Shown: positions 1 to 6,574 of the stretch, in pieces
Numbering within the stretch: the stretch's first letter is position 1
Layout: each line of letters opens with the position of its first letter
Source of the DNA: Candidatus Firestoneibacteriota bacterium
GTDB lineage: Bacteria > JACRDZ01
Assembly (NCBI GenBank): GCA_016212735.1
Contig: JACRDZ010000083.1
Coordinates: 1-8,095 of the forward strand
DNA: 8,095 nt
Direction: 5' to 3'
Translations under genes and position numbers: made by a program
Notes under the pieces: generated by a model
Told to the model about the DNA's origin: nothing
What the model saw: only the letters and a program-made list of their open reading frames with translations
Databases searched by the model: none

Positions 1-21
1 AATATTGGTTATTGTTGTCAT
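1..21 (-). CDS. Start of a truncated minus-strand gene (first 7 codons only)
   Basis: An ATG at 21-19 (minus) opens a frame reading M-T-T-I-T-N-I before the window ends. It is preceded by the strongest Shine-Dalgarno in the window, AAGGAGG (minus strand, 28-34), 6 bases from the ATG, which is near-ideal spacing. That is the whole evidence: no family can be named from seven residues. The gene lies downstream of the nucleotidyltransferase-HEPN gene in the same direction, with about 150 bp between them. Its start codon and part of its ribosome site lie in the right arm of an imperfect hairpin (17-93), so its translation may be structure-controlled. Confidence 0.5.
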
Positions 22-93
22 GCTTTTCCTCCTTTTTATTTTTTATCCCTAAAAAGGATTATAGCTTATAATCCTTTTAGAGGAAAGCATGAC
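17..93 (-). promoter_or_regulatory. Long imperfect hairpin covering the ribosome site and start of the left-edge gene
   Basis: Positions 80-93 are the reverse complement of 17-31 apart from one extra base (14 pairs). Nested inside, 67-79 pair with 50-63 with one extra base (about 13 pairs) around a 3-base loop. An 18-base A-rich stretch (32-49) bulges out on one side only. In minus-strand RNA the outer stem takes in the AUG at 21-19 and half of the AAGGAGG. Read directly this is an inverted repeat. That it masks translation initiation is inference. It could instead be a terminator or a small hairpin-type mobile element. Confidence 0.5.
50..79 (-). terminator. Possible intrinsic terminator (A-stem-T hairpin), inner part of the larger fold
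   Basis: In the minus direction the stem AAGGATTATA pairs with TATAATCCTT around a short AGC loop and runs into TTTTTA. It is preceded by A residues, giving the A-stem-U symmetry of a bidirectional terminator. It lies about 95 bp past the stop codon of the nucleotidyltransferase-HEPN gene, where a transcript end would be expected. The stem is AT-rich and therefore weak, and the T run is short. The same bases also take part in the larger fold around the next start codon, so the two roles compete as explanations. Confidence 0.35.
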
Positions 94-173
94 ACTTTAA
101 CATATCATCTCTGTGGTTCATTTTTTTATCCTTTTTTTCATTTTACTTTTGACAGGGCCAAAACACCTTACTT

Positions 174-923
174 TTAAATATTATCGGGCAAATCAAGATT
201 AGAGATTAGCTGAATCGGGATTTCTTTTCTTAAATCCAATAAAATATTTTCAAAAATTCGTCTGGCAATTGTGACAGATCTTATTCCGTCAACTTCTAAA
301 GGTTCACCCAATGGTAAAAGTCCTGCTTCACCAGGATATCTCCCTCTATATATATTATCAATAAAAATTATATCTTCATCAGAAAGTTCTATATGAACAT
401 TATATTCTTCTCCAATAGAAATTAAACGTTCTACACTATGTGTTTTTTCTAGATCCCATCCTTTATTCAGAAGAGATGCTTTGATTGATTTTTCGATAGA
501 TTGTTGAGCATGAAAACATGCACCTTTAAAATATTTGCCCTGAAGAAGATATTCTGCCATGTTTAATTCATCTGATGACTGTTTAATCCATTCTTTGACA
601 GCATCTTTCATATATAAAAGCCTCCCTTCTTTAAATATAGCCCTTAAAAAAGGGCTGCCTTTGGAATAATAATCAACGAGAACAGAAACTGGAACAATAA
701 ATGGGTCAATAGCAAATTTTTTGTAGAAATTTTTTAATATATTATAAATTAACTTCTGACAATTATCTATTTTTTCTAATTTATCATCTATAACAATCAA
801 TATATCTAAATCAGTACCAATTCCTTCTCTTGCAACAGAACCAAACAATATTATTGATATTACTGGATGTATATTATTTATTATTCTATTTGATACATCT
901 TTTGCCTCTTTTATTGTAACCAT
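174..923 (-). CDS. Nucleotidyltransferase (MNT-type) fused to a HEPN domain
   Basis: This is a 249-residue soluble protein with two domains. Residues about 1-105 are a minimal nucleotidyltransferase of the polymerase-beta superfamily: the motif FGSVAREGIGTDLD has G28-S29 and the metal-binding pair D38 and D40, and D73 in AIDPF is the likely third acidic residue. Residues about 110-232 match the HEPN domain: a helix with HAQQSIEKSIKA (138-149), the TH pair at 161-162, and YRGRYP (192-197). In two-gene MntA-HepT systems the transferase AMPylates and silences the HEPN RNase; here both halves are one chain. I find no canonical RNase motif (Arg, 4-6 residues, His) in the HEPN half, so a toxin role is doubtful. 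The start is supported by GGAAAG 11 bases upstream of the ATG. The gene follows the polysaccharide genes but has no clear link to them. Family is confident; substrate unknown. Confidence 0.85.
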   Translation of the reverse strand: MVTIKEAKDVSNRIINNIHPVISIILFGSVAREGIGTDLDILIVIDDKLEKIDNCQKLIYNILKNFYKKFAIDPFIVPVSVLVDYYSKGSPFLRAIFKEGRLLYMKDAVKEWIKQSSDELNMAEYLLQGKYFKGACFHAQQSIEKSIKASLLNKGWDLEKTHSVERLISIGEEYNVHIELSDEDIIFIDNIYRGRYPGEAGLLPLGEPLEVDGIRSVTIARRIFENILLDLRKEIPIQLISNLDLPDNI

Positions 924-947
924 AATTTTAGATTCTTTCCAATCTTT

Positions 948-979
948 AATAATGATATCTCAATTGAGCTATCATTATT
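948..979. repeat. 32-bp near-perfect palindrome between the ligase and nucleotidyltransferase-HEPN genes
   Basis: The halves AATAATGATA and TATCATTATT flank a 10-bp perfect palindrome CTCAATTGAG, and only one position pair (958/969) fails to match. It fills the middle of the 66-bp gap, just past the ligase stop codon and about 25 bp before the next ATG. No T run follows it on the minus strand, which argues against a standard intrinsic terminator. It could be an RNA 3'-end hairpin that protects the upstream message, or an operator for the downstream gene. The sequence does not decide between these. Confidence 0.6.
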
Positions 980-989
980 TTATCATTTT

Positions 990-2156
990 CTATTTATTAT
1001 TTGTTATATTTCTGTCTTTTTCTCTGCTTAAAACCATAAGTCCCATTAAAAACCAAAACAATGTAATTGATATATCATTTTTAAGACTATAGTCAACAAA
1101 TCCTGAGACTAAAAAGGATACCAATCCTGCAAAACAACCAATACTTATATTATTGTTAATATTCTCTTTAATATATTTATATCCTTCATTTAATAAACAC
1201 CAAATCATCCAAAAAAAAGCGGCTAATCCTGGTATTCCTGCATTTACTCCCTGTTGAATATAATTATTATGCGAATGATCATGAACAGGATATTTTCCAT
1301 TTTTATCAGCAGCTAATGAATAATTTCCCATTCCTACACCAAGAATAGGATTATCTTTAATAATTTTTATTCCTTTATCCCAGATTTCTAATCTGATATT
1401 ATTTGAAGACATTTTTAAATCAGGAATTGTCTTTACTCTCTCAATAAAACTTGGATTTATATATGCAATTAAAACTATAAGAAATATAACAGGTAATATT
1501 ATTCTTTTATCTTTTATAAAAGAAATTAATAGAATCCCTGATATTAAGCCTAACCATGCACCTCTTGTATATGTAAAAACAAGCGCAATTGACATTATAA
1601 GTATTGCAAATAATAAAAATAAATTTTCATAAATATTCTGTTCCATTTGCCATAAAACTGATATGCTCAATAAAATCACATATACTAAAAACCATGCAAA
1701 ATCAAATATACTTCCCAGTAATCCTTGAATTCTTATAGAATGGATATTAATAAAGCCTTTATTTATCTCAATATATTGATAAATGCCAATTAAAGCAAAA
1801 ATTGTCGAAGCTAAAATAAGTAAATTTACTAATAATTTTAAATCTTCTTTCTTTACTAAATTCACCGTTATAAAAAAAACAATTATAAGTAAAAGTCCTG
1901 CCAGCTCATGCAAACCTCTCTGTAGATTGATACCAAATATAACACCTAATATATTTATTAAAATATAAATAATCGCAGGTATAAAAACAGAAGTTGGAAT
2001 AAAATCTATTTTCTTTGTATAAATCATTTTCCCAATCCAGACAAAAAAAATCAAAACAATTGTTATTTGATTTATAGAGATTGAAAAAGGAAGAGAAATC
2101 ACAAAAATAATAAAAAGATATTTGATTATCTTTTCAAATACTTCAATATTTTTCAT
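990..2156 (-). CDS. O-antigen ligase / Wzy-type polymerase family membrane protein
   Basis: This is a 388-residue inner-membrane protein with about 11-12 hydrophobic segments (for example near residues 12-26, 30-47, 56-76, 86-100, 107-128, 146-168, 178-194, 200-213, 218-233, 306-322, 337-354 and 362-376). Two hallmarks of the O-antigen ligase (Wzy_C) family are visible. One is TYTRGAWLG (195-203), with the key arginine R198. The other is a long outside loop (about 234-305) ending in GVGMGNYS (273-280) and the histidine-rich HDHSHNNY (292-299). Family members join undecaprenyl-linked glycan to lipid A core (WaaL), polymerise repeat units (Wzy), or glycosylate proteins, and sequence alone does not tell these apart. 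Its ATG lies 3 bp after the fcl stop with only a weak AAAG upstream, suggesting translational coupling. It follows the rhamnose and fucose genes and probably handles a glycan containing those sugars. Confidence 0.85.
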   Translation of the reverse strand: MKNIEVFEKIIKYLFIIFVISLPFSISINQITIVLIFFVWIGKMIYTKKIDFIPTSVFIPAIIYILINILGVIFGINLQRGLHELAGLLLIIVFFITVNLVKKEDLKLLVNLLILASTIFALIGIYQYIEINKGFINIHSIRIQGLLGSIFDFAWFLVYVILLSISVLWQMEQNIYENLFLLFAILIMSIALVFTYTRGAWLGLISGILLISFIKDKRIILPVIFLIVLIAYINPSFIERVKTIPDLKMSSNNIRLEIWDKGIKIIKDNPILGVGMGNYSLAADKNGKYPVHDHSHNNYIQQGVNAGIPGLAAFFWMIWCLLNEGYKYIKENINNNISIGCFAGLVSFLVSGFVDYSLKNDISITLFWFLMGLMVLSREKDRNITNNK

Positions 2157-2159
2157 AAA

Positions 2160-3242
2160 TTACTTTATATACCACTCATATACTTTTTGAATTCCATCTC
2201 TTAAACTAACAGTTGGTTCCCAACCAAGAGAATTTATTCGCGAAACATCGAGAAGTTTCTTTGGTGTTCCATCTGGTTTTGTTGAATTATATACTATTTG
2301 TCCATTAAATCCGATAATGTCTTTAATAAGTATAACAAGGTCTTTAATTTTAATATCTTCTCCTGTCCCAATATTTACAATTTCACCAATATCTTTAAAA
2401 TCACGATTTTCCATTAAAAACACACAGGCATTAGCTAAATCATCTACATATAAAAACTCTCTGTAAGGTTCGCCAGTTCCCCAGATTTCTACACTTATAT
2501 TTTGTAAATGTGTTGATGTACTGATGTGTGAATGTATAAAAATACCAAATTTTGAGAGAAGATTTATGATTTCTTCATTGCTTAATTTATCTTCTTCAAA
2601 TCCTTTAATAGGATATTTCTTTAAATCTTTTATTATAGCTGTAAAATCTCCTATCTCTAAACATTTTGCAAGATGAATTTTTCTTATGAGAGCTGGTAAA
2701 ACATGTGAAGTTTCAAGATTAAAATTATCTCCATGTCCATAAAGATTTGTCGGCATAACTGAAATGAAATTAGTACCATACTGCTCATTATAATATCTGC
2801 ATAATTTGATTGCAGATATTTTGGCTATTGCATATGGTTCATTTGTTGGTTCCAATATTCCAGTTAATAAGCTTTCTTCTTTCATAGGCTGAGGTGCAAA
2901 CTTCGGATAAATACATGATGAACCTAAATTTAGAAGTTTATTAACTCCATATTTATACGCAGAGTTAATTACATTTAACGCAATCATAATATTATCATAT
3001 ATGAATTCAGCTTTATATGTATTATTTGCGAATATTCCACCAACTTTTGCTGCTGCTAGAAATACGAATTTAGGTTTTTCTATATTAAAAAAATATTCTA
3101 CTTCAGCTTGCCGTCTTAAATCAAGCTCCATATTTGTTCTGGTTACAAAATTCATATAACCTTTTTCTTTTAATCTTTTTAATATTGCTGAACCAACAAG
3201 TCCATTATGACCAGCGACATAGATTTTTGAAAATTTATCCAT
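2160..3242 (-). CDS. fcl: GDP-L-fucose synthase (GDP-4-keto-6-deoxymannose epimerase/reductase)
   Basis: The enzyme epimerises and reduces GDP-4-keto-6-deoxy-D-mannose to GDP-L-fucose in the cytoplasm using NADPH. It is an extended short-chain dehydrogenase: the Rossmann motif is G11-x-x-G14-x-x-G17, followed by AAAKVGGI (63-70) and GSSCIYPK (107-114). The catalytic residues by family position are S108, C110, Y137 and K141 (EPYAIAK) and H180. The C-terminal half has [15 protein letters not shown] (254-268) and [12 protein letters not shown] (322-333). At 360 residues it is longer than the roughly 320-residue E. coli enzyme because of extra sequence at about 196-250. Most of that resembles an insertion seen in Bacteroides-type homologues, but residues 236-246 are encoded by an 8-bp tandem repeat. 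The ATG overlaps the end of gmd by 8 bp, with GGAG about 10 bases upstream, so the two are probably translationally coupled and act in sequence. Confidence 0.96.
   Translation of the reverse strand: MDKFSKIYVAGHNGLVGSAILKRLKEKGYMNFVTRTNMELDLRRQAEVEYFFNIEKPKFVFLAAAKVGGIFANNTYKAEFIYDNIMIALNVINSAYKYGVNKLLNLGSSCIYPKFAPQPMKEESLLTGILEPTNEPYAIAKISAIKLCRYYNEQYGTNFISVMPTNLYGHGDNFNLETSHVLPALIRKIHLAKCLEIGDFTAIIKDLKKYPIKGFEEDKLSNEEIINLLSKFGIFIHSHISTSTHLQNISVEIWGTGEPYREFLYVDDLANACVFLMENRDFKDIGEIVNIGTGEDIKIKDLVILIKDIIGFNGQIVYNSTKPDGTPKKLLDVSRINSLGWEPTVSLRDGIQKVYEWYIK
2505..2536 (-). repeat. 8-bp-period tandem repeat inside fcl (four units)
   Basis: On the minus strand the units are TACATTCA, CACATCAG, then TACATCAA and CACATTTA, a consensus of YACATYNA in four consecutive octamers. 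It encodes fcl residues 236-246, rich in His, Ser and Thr ([11 protein letters not shown]), just before the conserved WGTG motif. The reading frame continues intact on both sides. From memory of homologues, about a dozen residues here have no counterpart. Confidence 0.65.
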
Positions 3243-4284
3243 TTGCTCTTTTCTCCATTTCTGCTAATTTCATATCTTCTTCTATCATTAGCATTACTAA
3301 TGCTTCAAAATCTACTTTTAGTTTCCAGCCTAAATTTTTTCTTGCTTTTGTTGAATCACCTAAAAGTAAATCAACTTCTGCAGGTCTAAAATATTTAGAA
3401 TCGATTTCAATTAATACTTTCCCTGTTTTTTTATCTATCCCTTTTTCATTTTCATCTTTCCCCTGCCATTTAATTGGCATATCTAAAGAATTAAAAACTT
3501 TTTCCGTAAATTCCCTTACTGAATGTGTTTCACCTGTTGCAATAACATAATCTTCCGCATGTTCCTGCTGCAGCATAAGCCACATAGCTTCAACATAATC
3601 TCCGGCAAAACCCCAATCACGTTTTGCTTCAAGATTTCCAAGATAAAGTTTTGACTGTAATCCAAGTTTTATTCTTGTTGCAGCGCGAGTTATTTTTCTT
3701 GTAACAAAAGTTTCACCGCGACGTGGAGATTCATGATTAAATAAAATACCATTACATGCAAACATATTATAACTTTCTCTATAATTAACGGTAATATAAT
3801 ATGCGTATGCTTTTGCGCATGCGTACGGTGATCTTGGATAAAAAGGAGTTGTTTCTTTTTGAGGAGTTTCTATAACTTTGCCATATAGCTCAGAAGATGA
3901 TGCCTGATAAAACTTTGTTTTCAATTCTGTCTCTCTAATTCCCTCTAATATTCTAATTGTACCAAGTGCATCTACTTCGCCTGTGTATTCTGGAATATCA
4001 AAAGATACTCTTACATGACTTTGAGCTCCAAGATTGTATATTTCATCTGGTTTAATATCGCGCAAAAGTTTATTTAAAGAACTCGCATCATTCAAATCCC
4101 CATAGTGCAGTGTAAGACGTGCCCCTCTTTCATGTGGATCATGATAAATATTATTTATTCTTCCTGTATTAAATGATGAGGATCTTCTGATAATACCATG
4201 TACTTCATATTTCTTACTTAATAATAGTTCTGCAAGATATGAACCATCCTGGCCGGTAATACCTGTGATTAAAGCTTTTTTCAT
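3235..4284 (-). CDS. gmd: GDP-mannose 4,6-dehydratase
   Basis: The enzyme converts GDP-D-mannose to GDP-4-keto-6-deoxy-D-mannose, the first committed step to GDP-L-fucose, in the cytoplasm with bound NADP. At 349 residues it is a little shorter than the E. coli enzyme. The cofactor motif is G8-I-T-G11-Q-D-G14, with the NADP-selecting RRSSSFNT at 33-40. The active site is ASSSELYG (128-135) plus Y154 and K158 in SPYACAK. S130 stands where E. coli has Thr132, a conservative change, and E132 matches Glu134. [18 protein letters not shown] (181-198) is nearly invariant in the family, and [14 protein letters not shown] (222-235) also matches. An AGGGGG tract (4295-4300) 10 bases upstream supports the start. 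It is the first gene after the 355-bp repeat-filled spacer and overlaps fcl by 8 bp. GDP-mannose must come from genes outside the window. Confidence 0.98.
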   Translation of the reverse strand: MKKALITGITGQDGSYLAELLLSKKYEVHGIIRRSSSFNTGRINNIYHDPHERGARLTLHYGDLNDASSLNKLLRDIKPDEIYNLGAQSHVRVSFDIPEYTGEVDALGTIRILEGIRETELKTKFYQASSSELYGKVIETPQKETTPFYPRSPYACAKAYAYYITVNYRESYNMFACNGILFNHESPRRGETFVTRKITRAATRIKLGLQSKLYLGNLEAKRDWGFAGDYVEAMWLMLQQEHAEDYVIATGETHSVREFTEKVFNSLDMPIKWQGKDENEKGIDKKTGKVLIEIDSKYFRPAEVDLLLGDSTKARKNLGWKLKVDFEALVMLMIEEDMKLAEMEKRANG

Positions 4285-4378
4285 ATAATATAATCCCCCT
4301 GTAATTTAAATACGTTCTAGGTTCTTGGCTGAAGGCCGTATGTGTTAAGTTAAGGAATTTATTTTAGTAAATTAGCTT

Positions 4379-4408
4379 TATATAGCAAAGAGTTATCGTT
4401 TATTGCAA
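4379..4408 (-). promoter_or_regulatory. Candidate sigma-70-type promoter for gmd-fcl-ligase
   Basis: On the minus strand TTGCAA (4403-4408) and TATATA (4379-4384) are separated by 18 bases, each matching 4 of 6 consensus positions. Transcription would start near 4372, leaving a leader of about 88 bases before gmd that still includes the left outer arm of the repeat. AT-rich DNA makes such matches common, so this is only a candidate. The 355-bp gap after rfbB makes some promoter here reasonable. Confidence 0.25.
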
Positions 4409-4439
4409 ATTACTAATTTTAATGAAGATATATATAAAC

Positions 4440-4481
4440 TGTAAAATGGGTACTGTAAAATGAAAAATGTAAAATGATTAG
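4440..4481 (+). repeat. Degenerate heptamer array, left inner arm of the spacer element
   Basis: Six consecutive 7-bp units start with TG on the plus strand. The first, third and fifth are identical TGTAAAA; the others are TGGGTAC, TGAAAAA and TGATTAG. The word GTAAAATG therefore recurs exactly every 14 bases (4441, 4455, 4469). Confidence 0.7.
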
Positions 4482-4523
4482 GAAATCCGTTCTTACTGCT
4501 AAAGCTAAAGAACTGATTTTAAA

Positions 4524-4551
4524 TTTTACATTATTCATTTTACAGTTTACA
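4524..4551 (-). repeat. Degenerate heptamer array, right inner arm of the spacer element
   Basis: Read on the minus strand, four consecutive 7-bp units occur: TGTAAAC, TGTAAAA, then TGAATAA and TGTAAAA. It is the same unit family as 4440-4481 but on the opposite strand, so the two arrays form the inner stem of the nested inverted repeat. Confidence 0.7.
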
Positions 4552-4639
4552 GTTGTTTTTTATTGGTTAAATTATACTAATTCAATATTCTTAACTTAAC
4601 ACCTATGCCATTGACCCCAGACCCTAGAACCTGCTCAGC

Positions 4640-5683
4640 TTAGAGCTTTCCCAATTTTTCAAGATACCATCTTATTGTCTTCTCTATTCCACTGTTAAAA
4701 TTCTCTTCTGCTTTCCATCCAAGTTCTGTTTCAATCTGTGTTGCATCTATTGCATATCTTCTATCCTGTCCTGGTCTATCTTTAACAAATGTTATCAATT
4801 CTTTATATGATGATATTTTTTTATTTTTAATCGTTTTATTTGTTTTAATAGGATAGAGTTCATCTAATATTTCACAAATTTTTTTTGCTATATTTAAATT
4901 TATTTTTTCGTTTTTTCCACCTATATTATATGTTTCTCCAGTTATTCCTTTATGAAATGCTAAATCTATTCCTTTGCAATGATCTAAAACATATAACCAA
5001 TCTCTAATATTTTTACCATCACCATATATCGGGATTGATTCACCTTTCAAAGCAGTTCTAATAATAGTTGGGATAAGTTTTTCCTGATGCTGTTTTGGTC
5101 CGTAATTATTTGAACAATTCGTAATTATTGTATCCAGACCATAAGTGTGGTGATAACTTCTAACAAGCATATCACTGGAAGCTTTACTTGCAGAATATGG
5201 ACTGCTTGGCTGATATGGAGTTTCTTCAATAAATAATCCTGTTTCACCAAGTGTCCCATAAACTTCATCAGTTGATATTTGATGAAATCTCGAACCTTTA
5301 TAAATATCTTTGTATTTAAATGGCTCTTTTAACCATAATTCTCGTGCAGTATCAATCAATACAAATGTTCCAATTACATTTGTTTGTATAAAAATTCCGG
5401 GGTCTTCTATGGAATTATCAACATGTGATTCAGCAGCAAAATTTATAACTCCTTTAACATCATATTCTTTAAAAATATTCTTAACAAATTCTCTATTACA
5501 GATATCACCTTTAATAAACTTATATCTGAAATGGTTCTCTATTTCAGTTAAATTACCCATATTACCTGCATAAGTCAATTTATCTAGATTTATTATGAAA
5601 TAATTCGGATATTTTTCTATAAAATATGGGATAAAATTACTGCCGATAAAGCCAGCACAACCTGTAACCAGGACTGATTTCAT
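4640..5683 (-). CDS. rfbB: dTDP-glucose 4,6-dehydratase
   Basis: This is the second step of dTDP-L-rhamnose synthesis: dTDP-glucose is dehydrated to dTDP-4-keto-6-deoxyglucose using bound NAD. I start it at 5683, giving 347 residues (MKSVLVTG...). AGGAG lies just upstream, and this ATG overlaps the rfbD stop as ATGA (4 bp). An in-frame ATG 39 bp further upstream (5722) would only add 13 residues encoded within rfbD and lacks this support. The cofactor motif is G8-x-x-G11-x-x-G14. NFAAESHVDNSI (81-92), STDEVYG (137-143, with T138, D139 and E140 of the dehydratase triad), Y163-xxx-K167 and NNYGP (192-196) are all present. RPGQDRRY (303-310) is a family signature near the end. It is last in the rhamnose block and translationally coupled to rfbD. 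Confidence 0.97.
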   Translation of the reverse strand: MKSVLVTGCAGFIGSNFIPYFIEKYPNYFIINLDKLTYAGNMGNLTEIENHFRYKFIKGDICNREFVKNIFKEYDVKGVINFAAESHVDNSIEDPGIFIQTNVIGTFVLIDTARELWLKEPFKYKDIYKGSRFHQISTDEVYGTLGETGLFIEETPYQPSSPYSASKASSDMLVRSYHHTYGLDTIITNCSNNYGPKQHQEKLIPTIIRTALKGESIPIYGDGKNIRDWLYVLDHCKGIDLAFHKGITGETYNIGGKNEKINLNIAKKICEILDELYPIKTNKTIKNKKISSYKELITFVKDRPGQDRRYAIDATQIETELGWKAEENFNSGIEKTIRWYLEKLGKL

Positions 5684-6561
5684 TTTTCTCTCCTGACACA
5701 CTCTTTCAGCGAATCCCTCCAATAAGGTATTTTTATATTCAGCTCTTTTTTTATTTTTCCTTTATCCAATACACTGTAATGTGGTCTTTTTGCCGGAGTT
5801 GGATAGTCTTTTGTTTCAATTGGATTTATTTCACATTTTAACTCTGAAAATTCAACAATTGCTTTTGCAAAATCATACCAGCTTGCAACACCTTCATTAG
5901 AATAATTATATATTTTTATTTCATTCGGTCCAAAAACATTCTGTTTTTCAGTAATTATTAATAAAATAATTTCAGCTAAATCTCTTGCATATGTCGGAGT
6001 ACCTATTTGATCATATATAATATTTAAACTGCTTTTCTCTTTTGCCAGTTTTTGTATTGTTTTTACAAAATTCTGTCCATAGAAAGAATACAGCCATGAT
6101 GTTCTTAAGATAATTGATGTAACTTGACAGGATATTATTTCATTCTCACCTTTTAGTTTTGTTTTACCATATACACCTTGAGGATTTGTTTTGCTGTCTT
6201 CTTTATATGGGTTGCAACTTTTTCCATCAAATACATAATCAGTTGAAATATGAATTAGTTTAATATTTTGTTTTTTTGATATTTCTGCTAAACTCTTAAC
6301 TGAATATATATTTATCTTTTCAGCGTTATATATATCACTTTCTGATTTATCAACTGCTGTATAAGCAGCGCAATTAACAATATAATCAATTTTGTTTAAG
6401 CTAAAATATTTATTAAGTTTTTCAATATTGGTTAAATCAAGTTCTGCTATATCAGTAAATATAAAATTGAATTTTTTTAAATCAGAGTTATTGTTTTTAA
6501 CAGAATTAAATATTTCGCTTCCTAGTTGACCATTTGCTCCAGTAATTAAAATATTTTCCAT
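5680..6561 (-). CDS. rfbD: dTDP-4-dehydrorhamnose reductase
   Basis: This is the last step to dTDP-L-rhamnose: NAD(P)H-dependent reduction of dTDP-4-keto-L-rhamnose in the cytoplasm. At 293 residues it is the usual length. The N-terminal motif is G8-A-N-G11-Q-L-G14, followed by NCAAYTAVD (63-71), STDYVFDG (106-113), the catalytic Y131-xxx-K135 (YGKTK) and RTSWLY (153-158), all standard for the family. KRPHYSVLD (258-266) is the substrate-side signature. The upstream sequence is the purine-rich GAAGGCA heptamer array ending in AAGAGAG about 7 bases before the ATG, so the repeat may now supply the ribosome site. The stop codon overlaps the rfbB start by 4 bp. Confidence 0.97.
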   Translation of the reverse strand: MENILITGANGQLGSEIFNSVKNNNSDLKKFNFIFTDIAELDLTNIEKLNKYFSLNKIDYIVNCAAYTAVDKSESDIYNAEKINIYSVKSLAEISKKQNIKLIHISTDYVFDGKSCNPYKEDSKTNPQGVYGKTKLKGENEIISCQVTSIILRTSWLYSFYGQNFVKTIQKLAKEKSSLNIIYDQIGTPTYARDLAEIILLIITEKQNVFGPNEIKIYNYSNEGVASWYDFAKAIVEFSELKCEINPIETKDYPTPAKRPHYSVLDKGKIKKELNIKIPYWRDSLKECVRREK

Positions 6562-6574
6562 TTAGTACTCTCTT

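Larger units (their letters stand above)
4314..4630. repeat. Nested imperfect inverted repeat of 7-bp units filling the rfbB-gmd spacer
   Basis: The spacer 4285-4639 carries no gene that I can support. Its outer arms 4314-4358 and 4587-4630 are imperfect inverted copies, best conserved in GTTCTAG at the outside and TGTTAAGTTAAG at the inside. Inner arms 4452-4475 and 4523-4546 are inverted copies matching at 23 of 24 positions. At the centre, GTTCTT (4489-4494) pairs with AAGAAC (4508-4513). Both arm pairs fall into 7-bp steps. No transposase and no clear target duplication are visible. The element separates the rhamnose block from the fucose block and could fold into a long branched hairpin on either strand. 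Confidence 0.8.

Noticed and set aside
88..100. Plus-strand ATG with AGAGGAAAG upstream (89-91)
   Set aside because: It reads only three codons before TAA. It is a by-product of the inverted repeat mirroring the minus-strand start region.
149..177. Perfect TTGACA box on the plus strand (149-154) with a TTTAAA-like box (173-178)
   Set aside because: It would fire antisense into the nucleotidyltransferase-HEPN gene. The -10 match is poor, and such boxes are expected by chance in DNA this AT-rich.
1783..1968. Plus-strand open frame opposite the ligase gene
   Set aside because: It is a low-complexity Lys/Ile/Ser-rich translation of antisense DNA within a clear membrane protein gene.
3134..3550. 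Plus-strand open frame opposite fcl and gmd
   Set aside because: It lies antisense to two confidently identified enzymes, spans their junction, and shows no domain or ribosome site. It is a shadow of the coding strand.
4285..4639. Insertion sequence remnant or tRNA gene in the long spacer
   Set aside because: No transposase fragment, cloverleaf or clear target duplication was found. The spacer is explained by the nested inverted repeat.
5310..5573. Plus-strand open frame opposite rfbB
   Set aside because: It is antisense to the conserved rfbB core and has no features of its own.
5684..5722. Upstream in-frame ATG that would lengthen rfbB by 13 residues
   Set aside because: The extra residues are encoded within the rfbD end and match nothing in the family. 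The ATG at 5683 has AGGAG upstream, overlaps the rfbD stop as ATGA, and begins directly with the cofactor-binding strand.
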